Positions 1-8,557 of a DNA stretch of 64,000 nt are shown piece after piece; the stretch's first letter is position 1, and each line of letters starts with the position of its first letter. Source of the stretch: Ruegeria sp. HKCCD7303 (lineage in GTDB: Bacteria; Pseudomonadota; Alphaproteobacteria; Rhodobacterales; Rhodobacteraceae); NCBI RefSeq assembly GCF_013111185.1, contig NZ_WVRE01000012.1, positions 1-64,000 of the forward strand, given 5' to 3'. The notes under the pieces were generated by a model. That model saw nothing but the letters and a program-made list of their open reading frames with translations. It had not been told where the DNA came from and ran no database searches. Made by a program: the position numbers and the translations under genes.

Positions 1-1
1 C

Positions 2-352
2 GCGATCCAGCGCGAACGCGAAATCATCGGTGACCCAACACTTGAAAAAATCTATCTGGAAAGCGGTGTTGTTCTGCATCTTTCAGGCCACCATCATGCC
101 TTCTACCCCGGTTGGAAAGACGGTGTGGCTTATGTCTCTCAAGCTTGTTTGGGAGGTGGTCCGCGGCGGCTTATTGGCGATAGCGCCAGATCACCTCACA
201 GCTTCACTCATGTTACGTTCCAGCCGAACGGAGAGTTTGAGATAGCCGTATATCGAGGCCCTGACTTCGAAAGGTCGGTAAACTTCAAGTCGCTCCCGAA
301 AGAGATCAGATCCCCGAATGCGGTGTTGAAACGCTTAGACCTTGTGAAATGA
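2..352 (+). CDS. metallophosphoesterase, C-terminal part (cut by window start)
   Basis: The open frame runs in from the left edge and ends with TGA at 350-352, giving the last 116 residues. It contains the sequence LSGHHHAFYPG, which fits the final metal-binding GHxH motif of calcineurin-like metallophosphoesterases, followed by a short beta-rich tail. In this family the motif helps hold two metal ions that hydrolyse phosphate esters; the substrate cannot be told from this part. The next gene is convergent and its stop lies directly after this one, so the two ends share no intergenic terminator. The N-terminal metal ligands lie outside the window, so activity cannot be judged. Confidence 0.7.
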   Translation, partial: AIQREREIIGDPTLEKIYLESGVVLHLSGHHHAFYPGWKDGVAYVSQACLGGGPRRLIGDSARSPHSFTHVTFQPNGEFEIAVYRGPDFERSVNFKSLPKEIRSPNAVLKRLDLVK

Positions 353-1111
353 CTAGAGGTTGAGTTTCAGTTCGACTTTTTCAGGGACCAGATCATTTAT
401 CATCTCTTCTATCCGGGCTTCCGAAAGTCCACCCGAGGTGATGAAAAGCAAAGAAACGCGAGATTTTCCGGGGACGTGGTGTTTTCTGACCAACTTCCAG
501 CCAGCGTCTGCGGCCATAGCTTCAATGTCCCCGCTGACTTTCAATGAGTGCTCTTCGTCAGAACCCTTTAGTAAGATTTCCACACCTTTGTTTCGGCCAC
601 CCAACCAAATGAAACACCAACATACAACCGCCACCAGTGTGGCCATCAAGGGTAAGCCCAGCCCTACCGCCAGCCCAAGCACGGTGACTATAATCATTTC
701 CACCGTGTCGACCGGGTCATCCATATTTGATCGGAACCTTAACAGAGCTCCTATTCCAAAAATCACGAACCCGATCATCGATCCGTGCTGAACCACCAGG
801 AAACCAACCGCCATGCCGATAAGCGCATACAGGAAGAAAAGCCTTGGCATAACTATGTCGCGGACGCTTCTACGGGCTTTACGTCTCACCGGATGATATA
901 CGATCAAGCCAGCCAGAATGATCGTGACGATCACATCGAGAGTAAAGAAATACAGTTCCTGTTTGCCACGAAACTGCGTCCACCGGCGTTCGATAACGAT
1001 TTCCGACCCCGAAGCCCCGGCCAGCATCGTCGCAGGGTCGACTTGTGACACCGCAGCACCTGGCAACAGCAGCATCAACAACACGGTCACAAATGTGAGG
1101 GTCGTATTCAA
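353..1111 (-). CDS. membrane protein with MgtC/DUF4956-like core
   Basis: About 252 residues from a TTG start at 1111, chosen because GGGAGG sits 8 nt upstream and the product then begins with a hydrophobic leader. A GTG at 1132 in the same frame would add seven charged residues. A signal-like segment (about residues 1-22) is followed by three or four membrane helices; the stretch IGALLRFRSNMDDPVDT resembles the conserved core of MgtC/DUF4956-type membrane proteins. The last 80 or so residues look cytosolic and basic. The function is unknown. DUF4956-like proteins can sit near polyphosphate or surface-assembly genes, but the neighbours here do not decide the matter. Confidence 0.55.
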   Translation of the reverse strand: MNTTLTFVTVLLMLLLPGAAVSQVDPATMLAGASGSEIVIERRWTQFRGKQELYFFTLDVIVTIILAGLIVYHPVRRKARRSVRDIVMPRLFFLYALIGMAVGFLVVQHGSMIGFVIFGIGALLRFRSNMDDPVDTVEMIIVTVLGLAVGLGLPLMATLVAVVCWCFIWLGGRNKGVEILLKGSDEEHSLKVSGDIEAMAADAGWKLVRKHHVPGKSRVSLLFITSGGLSEARIEEMINDLVPEKVELKLNL

Positions 1112-1293
1112 CTTGTCTTCCTCCCTGCTCACGCCAAAGGCTTACGCTTAACCAAAGGCACATCGTGCCCTATTCAATTCAATCGCAACAGGCGGGATCA
1201 GGTAAAGAGATTACAGTGCATTCTTCGGACATCGTATCCGGACTGTGATACGAACGCTGATACAGGGATGTGGTCCAAGCGCGAGAGAATCCA

Positions 1294-2226
1294 ATGACAG
1301 AAAACAGAGTGTTTTCGTCAAAAGCTGAAATTTCACGGTGTTTCTGCAAACTTAGACGACTCGCTTTTACGGCCAGCTCGGTTGCGGCAGCCTTCTTGCC
1401 TTGGACCAATTTTGCCTACGCCGAAAGTGCTGGTTTGGTTCTGGTCGATAAATTCAAGGTGGCAGACAAATCAGAGGGATTTTCAGAGCCTTCCGGTTTG
1501 GCAATGTCTAACGCTGAAGGCTTCTTGTGGTCTGTAAGTGATGCCGAACCTAAACTGCACCTACTCAGAGTCGACGGGGTATTAGGAAACTCTTTCAAGT
1601 TGCCAGCATTGGCAGGATCAGATTTGGAGGGTGTTGCACCTCGAAAGGATGGGTCTGTTTTGGTGCTTCAGGAAACTGACCGATCAATTCTAGTCGTTCA
1701 CCCAACCGAACCCATTCAATTGACAACAATACCTCTCACATCTCTTAAAGGTTACTCGGCCGCCGCTGAATTACTCGTTGGCAACCCATTAAACAAGGGA
1801 CCCGAAGGTATCGCTGTTGACCCGGAATCGGGGCGGGTCTTCATTGGCATTGAAGGACAACCAAGGTTGTTAATGGTCGTATCACCAGCGCTAGACGAAA
1901 TTGTTGAGATCATTCCTTTAGCCCGCGATGCAGGTTTTATCTCCGAGCGTGTAGATGATGATGAACTGGATTTGAGCGGCCTAGCATGGTCCCCGTCCTC
2001 ACGTTCTCTTTGGATTGTAAGTGACAAAGGCCGTCAAATCTTCGTCTACAATCCAGAGTCCAAGTCCGTAAAGTCTATCAGTTTGACGTTCACAGAAGAT
2101 GGCAAACAAAAGGAAGTTAAACATCCCGAAGGAATCGCTATCGATGAGACCAAAGGGCTTCTCTATGTCCTAACAGACGATGCCAAGAAATCGCGGCTTT
2201 ATGTTTTTGAGCAACCGGAATTGTGA
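1294..2226 (+). CDS. SdiA-regulated-family beta-propeller protein
   Basis: About 310 residues. The ATG at 1294 is preferred over an in-frame GTG at 1270 because GAGAG lies about 6 nt upstream. A long basic leader and a hydrophobic stretch ending near AYA suggest export. Repeated blades carry motifs such as SDLEGVA, GPEGIAVDP, LSGLAWSPSSRSLWIVSD and HPEGIAID, typical of SdiA-regulated (YjiK-like) or NHL-type propellers with metal-binding acidic residues. The role is probably an extracytoplasmic binding or esterase-like protein; no enzyme has been assigned to most of the family. The gene stands alone, with 210 nt to the secretion pair downstream. Base composition is lower in GC than the sox or tad regions. 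Confidence 0.65.
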   Translation: MTENRVFSSKAEISRCFCKLRRLAFTASSVAAAFLPWTNFAYAESAGLVLVDKFKVADKSEGFSEPSGLAMSNAEGFLWSVSDAEPKLHLLRVDGVLGNSFKLPALAGSDLEGVAPRKDGSVLVLQETDRSILVVHPTEPIQLTTIPLTSLKGYSAAAELLVGNPLNKGPEGIAVDPESGRVFIGIEGQPRLLMVVSPALDEIVEIIPLARDAGFISERVDDDELDLSGLAWSPSSRSLWIVSDKGRQIFVYNPESKSVKSISLTFTEDGKQKEVKHPEGIAIDETKGLLYVLTDDAKKSRLYVFEQPEL

Positions 2227-2445
2227 GGACTGTCCTACTAGTTCTCTACTCTAACTTGTTGAAAAGCCGGTTTGTGTAATTCAGCGCCGTCGTATGTGCG
2301 GCGTAATAAGTAAATCTGCGTTCTGTTCAATGTGTTTCTTAAAAACATCACCCATCAATACATTCGAGTAGCGTCAGGTTCACACATGCGAACCACATAA
2401 TAACATTGGACTTCAACATGCTCAGTCACTTTAAGGTTGTCAAAA

Positions 2446-3990
2446 ATGCGCGTATTCAGATCAGTTGTTTTTGCGATCATTTGCACTCTTGTGGCCACTG
2501 CATCAGTTCCAAGAAGTAGCATTGCCCAAACCTGGGACATCGCATCCCAGCACTCGGTCAGCGGCGTAACGGTGTATGATGCGGATGAGCTGTTAACTTT
2601 TGCCGGTCAGTTGGCCTTTGATCGATCAGGGCGCATTACAGCGGTGGAGGTCGCATCAACGATCACTCAGATCTACCGAGAAGACGGCTACTTCTTAGCT
2701 GAGGCGTGGCCTGGTCCCGATGGGCAGAGCATAGTTGTTGATGAAGGGCGCATTCAAACCATCGAAATTGAAGGCGTAGATACTCGCACGTTCAAAACAC
2801 TAGAGAAGATTTTTCAGCCCCTCACCACCGCATATCCAATAACTCTCAAACGATTTGAGCGGGCGGTTATGCTAGCCGAGGACATACCCGATTTGGACGT
2901 GTCGACCGAACTTGATTACCCGGATCAGGCTGGTGCTCGGCTGAGGGTATTGGGAGAACCTCTGCGCAAACAAGCCGGTAGTGCGACACTCGACAACCCT
3001 CCGCGTGAGCTTGGAGAAGCGCTCAGCTTCTATGTCGTACAAGAGTTTTATTCAACGCTGACCGTCGGGGATTTGCTGCGATTTGAGGGATCAGGCAATT
3101 ACAATTGGGACAAAGACGATGAACACTCTTTATGGGGCGCTCTTACCTATCGCACGCCGCTGAACAGCAATGGTCTGTACGGTGAGATCTTCTACGGGAA
3201 CATAAACGCAAAACGTGACCTCTCGGGGGACTTTGCGAGAACAGATATTGACGGCGAGAACTTCACAGTCGCGATGGGTTACCCCGTGATCCGCGATGTG
3301 GCCCGTTATGGGTATCTTCTGTTGGACTATCGCCTTTCAAAAGCGGACTCAGTCAGTGGTGGCGTTCCACTATCCAGTGACGCGAGTGTCGTTGGCCTTA
3401 CATATCTTTACGGGCAAAACTATCCAAAGGGACAAGCTCTGGAAGCGGGGCTAACCTTATCTTTTGGTGACAATGACAACGACACGACAGACGCGAATTT
3501 TGACGACGGGGACTCTTCGTTCTGGCATCTACGAGGCGGCGTCGGATACGAAAGCCCGCTAACGGGCTTGTCTCCCAACACAGCTTGGCGAACCGAGATC
3601 TGGGGGCAGTACACAACAGACCGGCTGCCCTCGGTCGAAGAGTACTTCCTTGGTGATCGTTATGCTTTGCGCGGATATCGTTTTGACGAAGTGGATGGCG
3701 ATTCCGGGATTTCCGCGATTTTCGAAGTGTCTCATTCCTACTTCCCCAGTTCCCAGAGCATACATCGCTTAACGCCCTTTGCCTTTTTCGACGTGGGTTA
3801 CATCTCGAACAATGACCCTGCGAGTTTCGAAGTTGATAATGCTACACTGGCGTCGACAGGTCTGGGTTTGGACATTGAGTTTAAGAAAAATCTATTTCTG
3901 TCCGGATATGTCGGTGTCCCTTTGAGAGACGGCCCTTTGACCGACTCTGGCGATCCTGGCGCGTATCTTGCTCTGACAACAAGTTGGTGA
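2446..3990 (+). CDS. TpsB-type outer-membrane transporter (ShlB/FhaC/HecB family)
   Basis: A 514-residue outer-membrane protein of two-partner secretion (type Vb). The ATG at 2446 is chosen over TTG 2437 because TTAAGG lies 9 nt upstream and a clear signal peptide ending near SIAQ follows. Residues about 30-180 look like POTRA domains (with IVVDEGRIQTIEIEGV typical of the first POTRA strand). The rest is an alternating beta-barrel ending in aromatic ALTTSW. LRGYRF near residue 411 matches the conserved (V/L)RGY loop that plugs the pore in Omp85/TpsB proteins. In the known systems TpsB exports one cognate TpsA protein. The gene downstream, 7 nt away, is the obvious candidate but is not a TpsA by sequence. 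Confidence 0.85.
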   Translation: MRVFRSVVFAIICTLVATASVPRSSIAQTWDIASQHSVSGVTVYDADELLTFAGQLAFDRSGRITAVEVASTITQIYREDGYFLAEAWPGPDGQSIVVDEGRIQTIEIEGVDTRTFKTLEKIFQPLTTAYPITLKRFERAVMLAEDIPDLDVSTELDYPDQAGARLRVLGEPLRKQAGSATLDNPPRELGEALSFYVVQEFYSTLTVGDLLRFEGSGNYNWDKDDEHSLWGALTYRTPLNSNGLYGEIFYGNINAKRDLSGDFARTDIDGENFTVAMGYPVIRDVARYGYLLLDYRLSKADSVSGGVPLSSDASVVGLTYLYGQNYPKGQALEAGLTLSFGDNDNDTTDANFDDGDSSFWHLRGGVGYESPLTGLSPNTAWRTEIWGQYTTDRLPSVEEYFLGDRYALRGYRFDEVDGDSGISAIFEVSHSYFPSSQSIHRLTPFAFFDVGYISNNDPASFEVDNATLASTGLGLDIEFKKNLFLSGYVGVPLRDGPLTDSGDPGAYLALTTSW

Positions 3991-3997
3991 GAATGTT

Positions 3998-5209
3998 ATG
4001 AAACTGAACCGAATTGCTGTACTTACCGCAACTTGTCTAATTACAGAACTGGCCGTTACTCAGGTCTTTGCCCGCGGAAATCACTACGGGTGGTGCCGAG
4101 GTGTAGGGAACCCACACCAGTCGAGCCAAGGGTGCGGGCAGGCTGGTGGGCAAGGGGCAGGTAATCAAGTTACTGGCCCAACTCAGCCGGTGGCAAATCA
4201 GTTGCCGCCTAAGGGAACGCAGCAAACGCCCACGTCCGTTACTGTTCCAGTCCTTGCGCCGGGCGCGGTCCCGAACGCAATTCCCGGTCAGGTTCCTATT
4301 GCGACACCGATAGCGGTTCCTGGTCAGGTTCCCACGCCGGTAGTAGCGCCAACTCTAGCTCCGCCTTTGGCACCAAACGCGACACCAAACCGGGTTCCGA
4401 CAGCCGTTCCCAATCAGGTTCCACCATTGGTCGCCGGTCCTACCGCGGTGCCGTCGCAAGTTCCGACTGCAACTCCCAATCAAGTTCCGGTCGCTACCCC
4501 TGGCCAGGTTCCGCCTCAACCCACCGGCCCAACAGCGGTGCCGCCACTTGTGCCCACCGCAACACCAAACCAAATACCAGTCGCAGTTCCTGGTCAGGTC
4601 CCACCTCAGCCCACTGGACAAACTGCTGTGCCACCGCTCGTCCCAACTGCAACACCAAACCAGATTCCGGTCGCAGTGCCCGGCCGTGTTCCGCAACCCA
4701 GCGGTACTACGGCGACACCACCGCTTGTCCCAACCGCAACCCCCAATCAGGTTCCCACGGCGGTTCCTGGCCAGGTTCCACAGTTGACACCAAAACCGAC
4801 GGCAACTCACGTGGCAGTCCCAGGGCATCCGAAGCCACAAGGCGTCGTGACAATCATGCGCCCTAAGCCGAGGCCGACAACCGGTACTGTCCAGCAACCT
4901 GGCACAACACAAGTGACCCACCATCTAACGCACCAAAGCAATGCGAAGAAACACGATCACGTCGCAGCAACACCTGGACGACATGACCCGCACGACCTAC
5001 CGAGATTCCGCAACGCGGCGGCCAAGGAAGACTGGGAATGCGTTGCCAGCGGATTTGGACAGCGCCGTTATGATGCTGGGCGAGGCGTGTTGCTGAACAA
5101 CGGAGCGTTACGGCACCTGGGAAACGTGGACGCAATGGCACGGGATGTGCCTGCAAGGCATCCAAAACATTCTGGATGCATTATTTCGGTCAAACGAAAG
5201 CAGCGCTGA
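3998..5209 (+). CDS. secreted Pro-rich repeat protein, candidate cargo of the TpsB
   Basis: A 403-residue protein. It has a signal peptide (cut near VFA), a short Gly/Cys-rich segment, then roughly 220 residues made of Pro, Thr, Val, Ala, Gln and Asn in PNxVP / PGQVP units, including four repeats of 29-30 residues. A basic linker follows, with HH-rich and Lys-rich patches, and then a compact C-terminal domain of about 60 residues with two cysteines (DWECVAS and SGCIISV). The start lies 7 nt after the TpsB stop, so the pair is probably co-translated. There is no TPS signal domain and no haemagglutinin beta-helix. A stalk-like surface protein is one reading; the function is unknown. Confidence 0.75.
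   Translation: MKLNRIAVLTATCLITELAVTQVFARGNHYGWCRGVGNPHQSSQGCGQAGGQGAGNQVTGPTQPVANQLPPKGTQQTPTSVTVPVLAPGAVPNAIPGQVPIATPIAVPGQVPTPVVAPTLAPPLAPNATPNRVPTAVPNQVPPLVAGPTAVPSQVPTATPNQVPVATPGQVPPQPTGPTAVPPLVPTATPNQIPVAVPGQVPPQPTGQTAVPPLVPTATPNQIPVAVPGRVPQPSGTTATPPLVPTATPNQVPTAVPGQVPQLTPKPTATHVAVPGHPKPQGVVTIMRPKPRPTTGTVQQPGTTQVTHHLTHQSNAKKHDHVAATPGRHDPHDLPRFRNAAAKEDWECVASGFGQRRYDAGRGVLLNNGALRHLGNVDAMARDVPARHPKHSGCIISVKRKQR
4436..4789 (+). repeat. four tandem 87-90 bp coding repeats
   Basis: Units at about 4436-4525, 4526-4615, 4616-4702 and 4703-4789 encode 30, 30, 29 and 29 residues on the pattern GxTAVPPLVPTATPNQ followed by PVAVPGQVP. The two middle copies are closest to each other. Degenerate shorter PNxVP/PGQVP units lie upstream to about 4260. 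Such repeats can change copy number by slippage. Confidence 0.85.
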
Positions 5210-5990
5210 AGCTCGCATGGTAGGTTTTGCTCGGACAATGAGATTAGTCGACCAATAGTTCGTCAATTGTCATCTGGATAATTGGATTTCGTATTGCCCA
5301 TATTCCCTGGCGTTTACGTTGGCTGACGTAGCCCAAAAATGCTCTGTACCTAAATTTGCCTCAATTAGGACAACAATCTAAAGTGCCGCACTTCCAAGAA
5401 GAGCCTCCGACCATCTGGGACGGTCAGGTCGGGCAAGCGAAACGTTGAACGGCAACTTTGCAAAGTCAGCTTTCTGCGCAGTAATGACGTTCGGGCAGAA
5501 GGCAGCATCGGTTACTTTGGGCTCGATGCGGGCATTCAGTTAATAACGCCCAATGTCTGCCTTGCGGACAAAGCTGCTGTTCGCACTCAAGCACCTAATG
5601 ACGACATTTAGCCTCTTTGCAGCCATTGAATCGATGCCCAGCATCCGGAGCAATGGCGTCAACCGGACATTCTTTGCAGACGCAAATTGGAGAGCCTTCC
5701 AATTGCTAAGCGATCATTCGGCTCCAACGCGGTGCTGTTTGTCGGTTTTACCCCAAAACCCATTTGGCCTAAGCGTTGTCGCCAAAAACCTGAAAACCGC
5801 AAAAATTGAACTTTCCTCACAGCTCATAAGGCGATGTAGTGCTCACCACACCAGATCATGTTTGGCTGGTTGAAAGCCTGAAGACGCGTTGCCACCTGCT
5901 ACGACAAAAACCTAAAGGGCTTCCTTTCTGCCATAGCAGTCCAGCAACCGATTTTTGTTTGCTACGAGGCCTAAGACCACCCTAAAATTT
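5210..5990. other. long non-coding stretch downstream of the secretion pair
   Basis: No convincing gene is seen in 781 nt. The longest frame (5553-5873) has no ribosome-binding site and an unnatural composition rich in Ser, Arg and Cys. The stretch contains a short sequence word (5455-5477) shared in inverted orientation with the 35.7 kb intergenic region. Confidence 0.5.
5455..5477 (-). repeat. dispersed intergenic repeat, copy 1
   Basis: The reverse complement of these 23 bases matches 35755-35777 at 20 of 23 positions around the word GACTTTGC. A related word, GAAGCGGACCTTCGATGCGG, occurs near 17150. All three lie outside genes. This looks like a dispersed intergenic repeat; its wider distribution cannot be judged from one window. 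Confidence 0.5.
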
Positions 5991-6476
5991 CTACCCCAAA
6001 CCCATCGCAACCAAGGGCAATAACACACCCGACATGGCTATCGATACACCCATCGGATAGCTGGCTTTTGGTCGCATTGCGAGCCAGCGGCATTCCGGAA
6101 ATCCAATTATCGAGCGGGTTGTGATCACAAACAGCATGCCCACGACCATGGACAGGGTGAAAGTGTAGAAGAACAGCAAAAGAAAGTAGCTGGGCACAAA
6201 CATTGTCAGCGCGGCGATTGCCTTTACGTCCCCTCCACCCCACAGGCGCAGCATGAAACCAAGAAAACCAACGACAAATACGCCGACGCCGAAGATCGCG
6301 CGGTATAACGTCTCGTGGAAGGATAGAAACACGGGCGTGGAGAGGACAAAAGCGGCGAGCATAATCAGCACCAGCCTATTGGATATCCTGAGGTTCTTCA
6401 GGTCATTCCATGCCATTGCAGCCAAAAGCGGAGTAATGACGATCAAGGGGACGAACTGCGCGACTTCAGGCGACAT
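5991..6476 (-). CDS. cpaA: prepilin peptidase (A24 family) for the Flp pilus
   Basis: A 161-residue polytopic membrane protein with about five hydrophobic helices. It carries the two aspartate motifs of type IV prepilin peptidases: WNDLKNLRISN (Asp about residue 25) and GGGDVKAIAAL (Asp about residue 83). CpaA/TadV cleaves the leader from the Flp pilin and from TadE/TadF pseudopilins in the inner membrane. It lacks the N-terminal methylase domain of PilD, as expected for the short Tad form. Its start overlaps the end of the LuxR gene by 11 nt, so it is probably translated as part of the same message, last in the locus. Confidence 0.9.
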   Translation of the reverse strand: MSPEVAQFVPLIVITPLLAAMAWNDLKNLRISNRLVLIMLAAFVLSTPVFLSFHETLYRAIFGVGVFVVGFLGFMLRLWGGGDVKAIAALTMFVPSYFLLLFFYTFTLSMVVGMLFVITTRSIIGFPECRWLAMRPKASYPMGVSIAMSGVLLPLVAMGLG

Positions 6477-7332
6477 TTTCGCTACTCGCAGTCAGCGATT
6501 GGCGCTTGACCATCGGGGTCAACAAATCATGGATCAATTCGGGTTGAGAGGACGTTTCTGTTTTGACGTAGATATTGCGAAGATGCGTACGCAGTGTCGA
6601 AATTGAAATCGACAACTCGGACAACAAGGCGTTGTTGTTCAATCCCCGCGCCAATAAAACGCAAACCCGATATTCCGAGCGGCTCAGCCGACAAGGGTTG
6701 TCCATAGACAAAATGCTTTTTGGTTCTTTCTTGATAAGCTTTCGGCGCGTGTTTTTCTGCTTCGCTTCGGAAAACCGACCAAGAGATCTTTTCTTCCAGC
6801 AATCCGACAGAACAGGGCCCAGAACGCTCAGTATATCAACCACAGCCGAAGAGATGGGGTGGCTAAAATGCAATTCCAGAAAGTCGGCGACACCATTTTG
6901 CCTTTCCAGCAAAATGGATACGGACTCGTAAAATCTGCGGAACTCATAGAACTCTGATAGATATTCGTATTCAGAAAGGTCATCGAGCTTGCCGAACCAA
7001 GCCGACCCCAGTTTGGCCCGGCTCATGTTGTTGCCGTAGATGGCAGGCGCGATGCAGAAGTCGAAACCGCTGAAACTGTCCGGCGTCTTGTGATTGGCGT
7101 CGTAGCTCAGCACTTTTGCCGAATTCTGATTGCCTTGCAGGTCCACCCGGCTGATTGAAACGACTTCCGCATCAATTGCGCGAGCTGTTTCGCGCAGTGC
7201 ATTTAGCAGTGGGACTTTCCCCTGAGTCGCCTGGCAAAGGACAGCTACGACTTTAAGAAGTTCTGACGTTGGTGCCATTGCACCGGGCGCGAAACGATGC
7301 GCCGAAAACAAACTATTCATACCGTTTAACAT
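6466..7332 (-). CDS. LuxR-type transcriptional regulator inside the tad locus
   Basis: About 288 residues from ATG 7332. Frames from GTG 7413 or ATG 7320 are also possible, and no start has a well-placed ribosome-binding site. Residues about 215-275 form a LuxR/GerE helix-turn-helix, with CRLSRSEYRVCVLLARGLNN at its start and the recognition helix in STLRTHLRNIYVK. The N-terminal 200 residues contain no receiver aspartate pattern or obvious autoinducer domain, so the input signal is unknown. Its position between tadC and cpaA suggests that it controls pilus expression; this is inferred from location only. Confidence 0.8.
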   Translation of the reverse strand: MLNGMNSLFSAHRFAPGAMAPTSELLKVVAVLCQATQGKVPLLNALRETARAIDAEVVSISRVDLQGNQNSAKVLSYDANHKTPDSFSGFDFCIAPAIYGNNMSRAKLGSAWFGKLDDLSEYEYLSEFYEFRRFYESVSILLERQNGVADFLELHFSHPISSAVVDILSVLGPVLSDCWKKRSLGRFSEAKQKNTRRKLIKKEPKSILSMDNPCRLSRSEYRVCVLLARGLNNNALLSELSISISTLRTHLRNIYVKTETSSQPELIHDLLTPMVKRQSLTASSENVA

Positions 7333-7545
7333 TGACCGAAACCCGATCACTCCTTTCGACAAACACCCCCACCCGTCGATTGCGTCGCGATTTTTTGTGT
7401 GGCCGGACTCCACTTAACTACCTAAAAGCTTACTCTTTTCTCTCTAAACTGGGCAAAATCTGCCGAAACTAGACGCCCGTTTTGTCCTCGTTTTGGAAAC
7501 ATGACCTGCCCGAACACGCGATTACGGCGGATACGGCCGGGAATT

Positions 7546-8547
7546 CTACGCCCCAAAGCCCCGGAAGTATCGAATCATCGAAGGTGCGGCGGTAATGATG
7601 ATCAGCGTCGGCAGCATCAGCGCGGCCAGAACAGCGGACATCTTTACCGGTAGCTGGTTTGCCAGTTCCTGTGCCCGTGTTTCGCGTGAGTCCCGCATTT
7701 CAGACGCATAGGTGGTCAGAGCTTCGGACATACTGGTCCCGTAGCGTATGGATTGCTGGACAACAGTGGCAAAAGACTGGATTTCATCAACCCCTGTACG
7801 CCGCGCCATGTCAGACAGCGCAGTTGCGCGGGGACGCCCGGCCTGAATCTCGTGCTGGGTGTTCAGAAACTCAAACGCCAGATCAGGGGAGGCCAGCGCC
7901 AGCTCGTTCCCGACCCGGGTCATGGCGGCATCAAAGCCCAGACCGGCATGAAGTGATATCTGCAACAGGTCGAGGGCGTTCGGAAATGCGTCACGGATAC
8001 GTTGCTGACGCTCTTTGCGGCGATGCTTCAACCAGGCTGCGGGAACAAAATATCCGACCGCCGTCAGCAAACCAATAAGCTGAATAGCGTTGGCTTTGCT
8101 GATGGATTCAAAAATGCCAGTAATCGCGCTGGGAACGGGGATGCCAGGCGTTCTTGAGGCAACGATGAGCAGACCCACAATCATAGGCACGAAAATTCCA
8201 AGCCAAACCCGCGTTAGTGTGTAGATACGCAAGGCATTCCGACCAGTCAGCCCGGCCTGAATCAGCTGATCCTCGATCTTGCGCCGCTCAGCCTCCCTAC
8301 TGGGCAGTGCGGCCTTAAAAAGACCTTTAGGGGTGACGAGAGTCTCCCGCAACAGTCCACGGTCATTGCGGGCTTCATACCTTTGGGCGCGCAGATTGGC
8401 GATGCGGACGGCCGCTGGATGGCGGCGGCTCAACGCCGAGGTTACGGCAACAAACACCAGCAAAACGCCAAGGCCAAAGACGGTCAGCAGAATTGTTTCG
8501 GCTGGCCAACCGAAACGAAGCGAAATGATTTCCAGAATATTTTCCAT
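7546..8547 (-). CDS. tadC: Tad pilus inner-membrane platform protein TadC
   Basis: A 333-residue type II secretion F-domain protein with an N-terminal membrane helix, a cytosolic segment, the F domain (DAFPNALDLLQISLHAGLG, about residues 186-204) and two C-terminal helices. Together with TadB it forms the inner-membrane platform on which the TadA/CpaF ATPase works to polymerise Flp pilin. GAGG lies 8 nt before the ATG. It follows tadB by 10 nt and is the last of the core assembly genes. The next gene on the strand is the LuxR regulator, after a gap of about 210 nt. Confidence 0.9.
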   Translation of the reverse strand: MENILEIISLRFGWPAETILLTVFGLGVLLVFVAVTSALSRRHPAAVRIANLRAQRYEARNDRGLLRETLVTPKGLFKAALPSREAERRKIEDQLIQAGLTGRNALRIYTLTRVWLGIFVPMIVGLLIVASRTPGIPVPSAITGIFESISKANAIQLIGLLTAVGYFVPAAWLKHRRKERQQRIRDAFPNALDLLQISLHAGLGFDAAMTRVGNELALASPDLAFEFLNTQHEIQAGRPRATALSDMARRTGVDEIQSFATVVQQSIRYGTSMSEALTTYASEMRDSRETRAQELANQLPVKMSAVLAALMLPTLIIITAAPSMIRYFRGFGA

Positions 8548-8557
8548 GAAACTGTCC

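Noticed and set aside
4355..4924. 189-codon minus-strand frame opposite the Pro-rich repeats
   Set aside because: Its Trp/Arg/Cys-rich repetitive content is the antisense of the repeat and not a natural protein.
5553..5873. 106-codon frame in the 5.2-6.0 kb gap
   Set aside because: No ribosome-binding site, no domain, and composition unlike a real protein; it overlaps repeat-like DNA.
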